DNA of 64,000 bases from Rheinheimera faecalis (GTDB taxonomy: Bacteria; Pseudomonadota; Gammaproteobacteria; Enterobacterales; Alteromonadaceae), in the NCBI RefSeq assembly GCF_021290965.1, contig NZ_JAJOYT010000002.1, forward strand, positions 62,001 through 126,000, written 5' to 3'. This document shows positions 61,596 through 64,000 of the stretch, piece after piece (within the stretch, counting starts at the first letter, position 1; every line of letters begins with the position of its first letter). Made by a program: the position numbers and the translations under genes. Below the pieces are notes generated by a model. That model saw only the letters and a program-made list of their open reading frames with translations, was not told where the DNA came from and made no database searches.

Positions 61596-62390
61596 TTAAT
61601 TTAGCCCCATCTGTTGTTTAGCTATGCCAAGCAAATGCGCTCTGTCTTCTATACCATTGGTGCCACCGTTAATCAGTTGGGTGACTTTGGTCAAATCATC
61701 AGCTTGTGCCGCAGCATTAATATTACGTTTTTGCCAATACCAGCAGCCAGACGCCACTGCCAACACAGGATCTGTGGCGACTAAATCTGGCTGGCTGACC
61801 ACATCTACGCCCCAGTCCTGGCTAAAAGCCTGATAGTTTGCTTTACCTGTCAATTGAATAATGCCGCGGCCTCGGTAGGCCCAGCCGTCACCACTTTGTT
61901 CATTGCCATTTCCCATTCTGTTGGTATAAATACGGTTGGCTATTTTTTCCGGCTGACGGGCGTAGCTATTCACGTCAATGCCAACAAAATACTTCGCAAA
62001 TAAAGAGGTCAGGGCAGAGGCACTGTAGTTCAGGTTTTCTCTCAGCTGCGAGTAACCAGCACTTTCATGGGCCGTTTGCGCCATAAAATGTGCAACACAT
62101 AAAGGCGGTGTGATTTGAGCTTTAGGTAAATCCAGATCCAACGCGTTGCAGAAACTACTCAAAGCACTGCTGCTTAAGTTTGGGCATAAAGCAGATAACA
62201 AAGCAGGACTCACCAGTGAGGCTGATGTTGTGGTCGGGAAATCTGGCAACTGTAACTGCTGACCCGGATAAATCTGGTTAGGGTTGGTCAGATGATTCTG
62301 GCTTGCTATCCAACTGGCTTTGCTGCTATCGCCATAATAACTGGCAGCTATGGTGCTTAAGGTATCTCCGGTTTTGACCTGATAAAGCAT
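61596..62390 (-). CDS. LysM-GH19 lysozyme/chitinase-like protein
   Basis: A 264-residue protein with an N-terminal LysM peptidoglycan-binding domain (about 3-48, YQVKTGDTLSTIAASYYGD) and a glycoside hydrolase family 19 domain (about 60-262). Catalytic glutamates are probably Glu109 (TAHESAG) and Glu118 (LRENLNYS); the segment YRGRGIIQLTGKANY is characteristic. There is no signal peptide, as in phage endolysins. It may be a lone phage-derived lysin or an autolysin. GGGAGAGC precedes the ATG at 62390. Confidence 0.86.
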   Translation of the reverse strand: MLYQVKTGDTLSTIAASYYGDSSKASWIASQNHLTNPNQIYPGQQLQLPDFPTTTSASLVSPALLSALCPNLSSSALSSFCNALDLDLPKAQITPPLCVAHFMAQTAHESAGYSQLRENLNYSASALTSLFAKYFVGIDVNSYARQPEKIANRIYTNRMGNGNEQSGDGWAYRGRGIIQLTGKANYQAFSQDWGVDVVSQPDLVATDPVLAVASGCWYWQKRNINAAAQADDLTKVTQLINGGTNGIEDRAHLLGIAKQQMGLN

Positions 62391-62488
62391 GATGCTCTCC
62401 CTGTCGTTGAAAAATAACAGGTACAAAGTATGGTGCAGTTTTTGTTTTTTAACAGTGGTTCGACAATAGTCTCAGCAATATTGTGCGT

Positions 62489-62518
62489 CACCGAAAATAT
62501 GCTCCTGCATTTTCGGTG
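62489..62518. repeat. Extended inverted repeat
   Basis: CACCGAAAAT (62489-62498) and ATTTTCGGTG (62509-62518) are perfect complements, and the 10-base loop contains a further ATGC/GCAT pairing. It lies upstream of the LysM-GH19 gene and downstream of a minus-strand terminator. It could be a leader hairpin for the lysin gene or a REP unit. Confidence 0.6.
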
Positions 62519-62537
62519 TACCGTACCTCCTGTACAT

Positions 62538-62564
62538 AAAAAAAAGCCCACCGCTATGGTGGGC
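62538..62564 (-). terminator. Terminator of the small-protein gene at 62601
   Basis: Read on the minus strand, GCCCACC-N5-GGTGGGC is followed by eight T residues (A8 at 62538-62545 on the plus strand). It stands 37 bases after the stop codon of the small gene, which supports that gene being real and expressed alone. Confidence 0.88.
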
Positions 62565-62600
62565 AAGAGGCGGCAACGCCTATTAGCTAGGAACTGGTGA

Positions 62601-62771
62601 TTAGCAGCAACTGACGGTCGCCGCTTGCTTTGGAACTGGAACTACAGCCTGTTTTATCTGACAGGCAGTTGTCGATTTATCGGGTTCAGTTTGTGCTGCT
62701 GGAGCTACTGGCACATAACCATGAAACTCAGCTAAGCCTTTAAAAACCTGAATTAAACTTTGTTTGAACAT
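62601..62771 (-). CDS. Small cysteine-ending protein (paralogue family member 3)
   Basis: A 56-residue protein starting MFKQSLIQVFKGLAEFHGYV, related to the N-terminal halves of the products at 21051 and 23082 by the shared pattern M-aromatic-x-K/R, F, L, F-x-G-Y, P. A Pro/Ala/Thr-rich linker with Cys37 leads to a final Ser-Cys-Cys. AAGGAG lies eight bases before the ATG, and a strong terminator follows. It is divergent from a LysR gene 176 bases away. The function is unknown; the terminal vicinal cysteines suggest metal or metalloid binding or thiol exchange. Confidence 0.75.
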   Translation of the reverse strand: MFKQSLIQVFKGLAEFHGYVPVAPAAQTEPDKSTTACQIKQAVVPVPKQAATVSCC

Positions 62772-62868
62772 AAAGCTGTCTCCTTGTGGTCTGAGTCTCG
62801 TTGTTTGAATAATGAGCAGTGTAGAGGCTGTGCAAGCTTTTGATTAGTCATGCTGACAAAGACAGATA

Positions 62869-62884
62869 GTTTCCTAAAAGAAAC
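62869..62884. promoter_or_regulatory. Dyad between the small-protein gene and the LysR gene
   Basis: GTTTC-CTAAAA-GAAAC is a perfect inverted repeat in the 176-base divergent region. It has the size of a LysR half-site pair, so it may be the LysR binding site controlling the small gene. Assignment is by position only. Confidence 0.4.
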
Positions 62885-62947
62885 AGTCAGAGTGAAAAAA
62901 TCTGGTTAAAATCAACAACGAAAACAGCATAAGAAAAAGGTGCAGGG

Positions 62948-63844
62948 ATGTCGTTGCTTCAGCGTTTAAGTGATATGGCTACGTTTGCCAAAGTAGTAGA
63001 AAGCCGCAGTTTTACCCAGGCTGCTGTAGCCTTGGATATGTCCAAAGGTGCAGTCAGCAAAGCCATCAGTCGTTTAGAGCAACATTTAAATGTACGTTTA
63101 TTACAGCGCTCGACCCGCCAGTTGAGTTTAACGTCCGAAGGTGAGGCGTTTTTTGAGTACTGCCAACAGGTTGTGACTCAGGCTGATCAGGCCGAACATC
63201 ACTTATCCGAACTGCGTGACGAACCTTCAGGTTTAATTCGTATCAGTGTGCCTGTCACCTTTGGCACTCTGTTGATTGCTCCTTTGTTGCCTGAGCTTTT
63301 GAAACAATACCCGAAGTTGAGTGTTGAACTGGATTTAAATGACAAAGTGGTCGACCTGATTGCAGAAAAAATGGATTTGGGCATGCGTTTTGGTCGTTTA
63401 GCCAATTCCAGTCTTATTGCCCGATCACTGCCGGGGTTACCTATTACCATGGTGGCTTCGCCGGGCTATCTGAAAGAGTTTGGCACCCCCCAAAGCCCGG
63501 CAGATTTATGTCATCACCAATGTTTAAGTTCAGGATCTTCCATTGCGGATCGCACCTGGTTCTTTCGGTATATGGATCAGAGCATTGAAGTCTTAACGTC
63601 AGGCCGGGTGTTATGCAACAGCAACAGAGCATTAAAACATGCAGCTTTGGCTGATATGGGCTTGTTGTTTGTCACCCGTTATCAGGTGGAAAAAGAGCTG
63701 CAAAATGGCAGTCTGGTTGAGGTGATGCAGGACTACATGCCAGATCCACTGCCGCTGCATCTGGTGTATCCAAACCGCCATCATATGAAGGCGGGCTTAA
63801 AGGTAGTGATCCAGTTTTTCCAGCAGCAGTTTGCCGCTTGCTAA
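62948..63844 (+). CDS. LysR family transcriptional regulator
   Basis: A 298-residue LysR-type regulator: winged HTH about residues 5-63 (FTQAAVALDMSKGAVSKAIS) with the RSTRQLSLTSEG segment of the large AaeR/DmlR-like group, then an effector domain with LRDEPSGLIRISVPVTFGT. AAGGTGCAGGG precedes the ATG. Its divergent neighbour is the small cysteine-ending protein gene, a natural target. The inducer is unknown. Confidence 0.87.
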   Translation: MSLLQRLSDMATFAKVVESRSFTQAAVALDMSKGAVSKAISRLEQHLNVRLLQRSTRQLSLTSEGEAFFEYCQQVVTQADQAEHHLSELRDEPSGLIRISVPVTFGTLLIAPLLPELLKQYPKLSVELDLNDKVVDLIAEKMDLGMRFGRLANSSLIARSLPGLPITMVASPGYLKEFGTPQSPADLCHHQCLSSGSSIADRTWFFRYMDQSIEVLTSGRVLCNSNRALKHAALADMGLLFVTRYQVEKELQNGSLVEVMQDYMPDPLPLHLVYPNRHHMKAGLKVVIQFFQQQFAAC

Positions 63845-63890
63845 ACTGCGCTGTGTCAGGATCCTGCCGTATAGTTGGTTAGCCGATTGA

Positions 63891-64000
63891 TCAGGCAGAT
63901 TGTGAAAACTTGGTATTTTCTAGTTTTAACTTTTTGTATTGCCAGAATAAACCAGCCAGATACAACAGGAAAATAGTACCCAGGATCTGTTTTACTAATG
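63891..64000 (-). CDS. C-terminal end of a membrane protein gene (partial)
   Basis: On the minus strand a frame enters from beyond the window edge and stops at 63891-63893. The 35 visible residues are a hydrophobic helix (LGTIFLLYLAGLFW) followed by a basic QYKKLKLE tail, as at the end of many inner-membrane transporters. The family cannot be identified from this fragment. It converges on the LysR gene. Confidence 0.45.
   Translation of the reverse strand, partial: LVKQILGTIFLLYLAGLFWQYKKLKLENTKFSQSA

Overview
The window reads as chromosomal DNA of a mid-GC aerobic gammaproteobacterium. The order rpsI - petABC - sspAB, the ilvY/ilvC divergon, the many TonB-dependent receptors and the protein sequences fit the Alteromonadales/Chromatiaceae neighbourhood. 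A Rheinheimera-like organism is my best guess, but that is inference from recognition and not from a search. No rRNA, tRNA, CRISPR array, complete insertion sequence or prophage was seen.

Layout. 1-7.1 kb is core: the tail of rpsI, the cytochrome bc1 operon, the sspA/sspB pair, and ilvY divergent from ilvC. 7.1-20.3 kb holds mgsA, a DUF898/M48 membrane pair, an MDR oxidoreductase divergent from a LysR regulator, a GNAT enzyme, DedA, a siderophore-type TonB receptor, a DUF1624 membrane protein, zapE and an S9 peptidase. 20.3-23.2 kb is an unusual thiol-rich cassette: a Cys-rich MarR regulator with two near-identical palindromic operators, a 47-aa peptide ending in paired cysteines, an ArsN1/Pat-like N-acetyltransferase, an ArsO-like flavoprotein with a cysteine tail, and a 38-aa paralogue of the small peptide. 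23.2-36.5 kb has a GAF protein, a nitroreductase, a FecI-FecR-receptor cell-surface signalling system, and a second, very similar receptor followed by a PHP/CehA-type lipoprotein. An AT-rich foreign-looking gene lies between the two receptors.

36.5-43.2 kb is a run of small minus-strand genes (two VOC proteins, an HD-domain protein, an XRE-DUF805 fusion, a serine hydrolase, two membrane proteins, a GST, a DUF885 protein). 43.3-47.5 kb is a full arsenic operon, arsR - acr3 - CDKN3-type phosphatase - GAPDH - arsJ, read leftward from a clear tandem operator. 47.6-58.3 kb has a YdbS/YdbT-like PH-domain pair, a GH64-like protein with a LecA-like domain nested inside it, an FbpABC-type iron transporter, a MetX-like hydrolase and a GntP permease. 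58.3-64 kb has a TonB receptor preceded by two 17-bp direct repeats, a LuxR-type response regulator, a LysM-GH19 lysozyme-like gene, a third small-peptide paralogue divergent from a LysR regulator, and the end of a further membrane protein gene.

Two themes run through the window. One is arsenic/thiol chemistry: the classical operon at 43-47 kb and the cassette at 20-23 kb, whose proteins share vicinal-cysteine tails. The other is iron and outer-membrane uptake: four TonB receptors, FecIR and FbpABC. Several intergenic repeat families are also visible: a 125-bp long palindrome at three loci, a REP-like hairpin with compensatory changes, and a GGGCRGGG hairpin.
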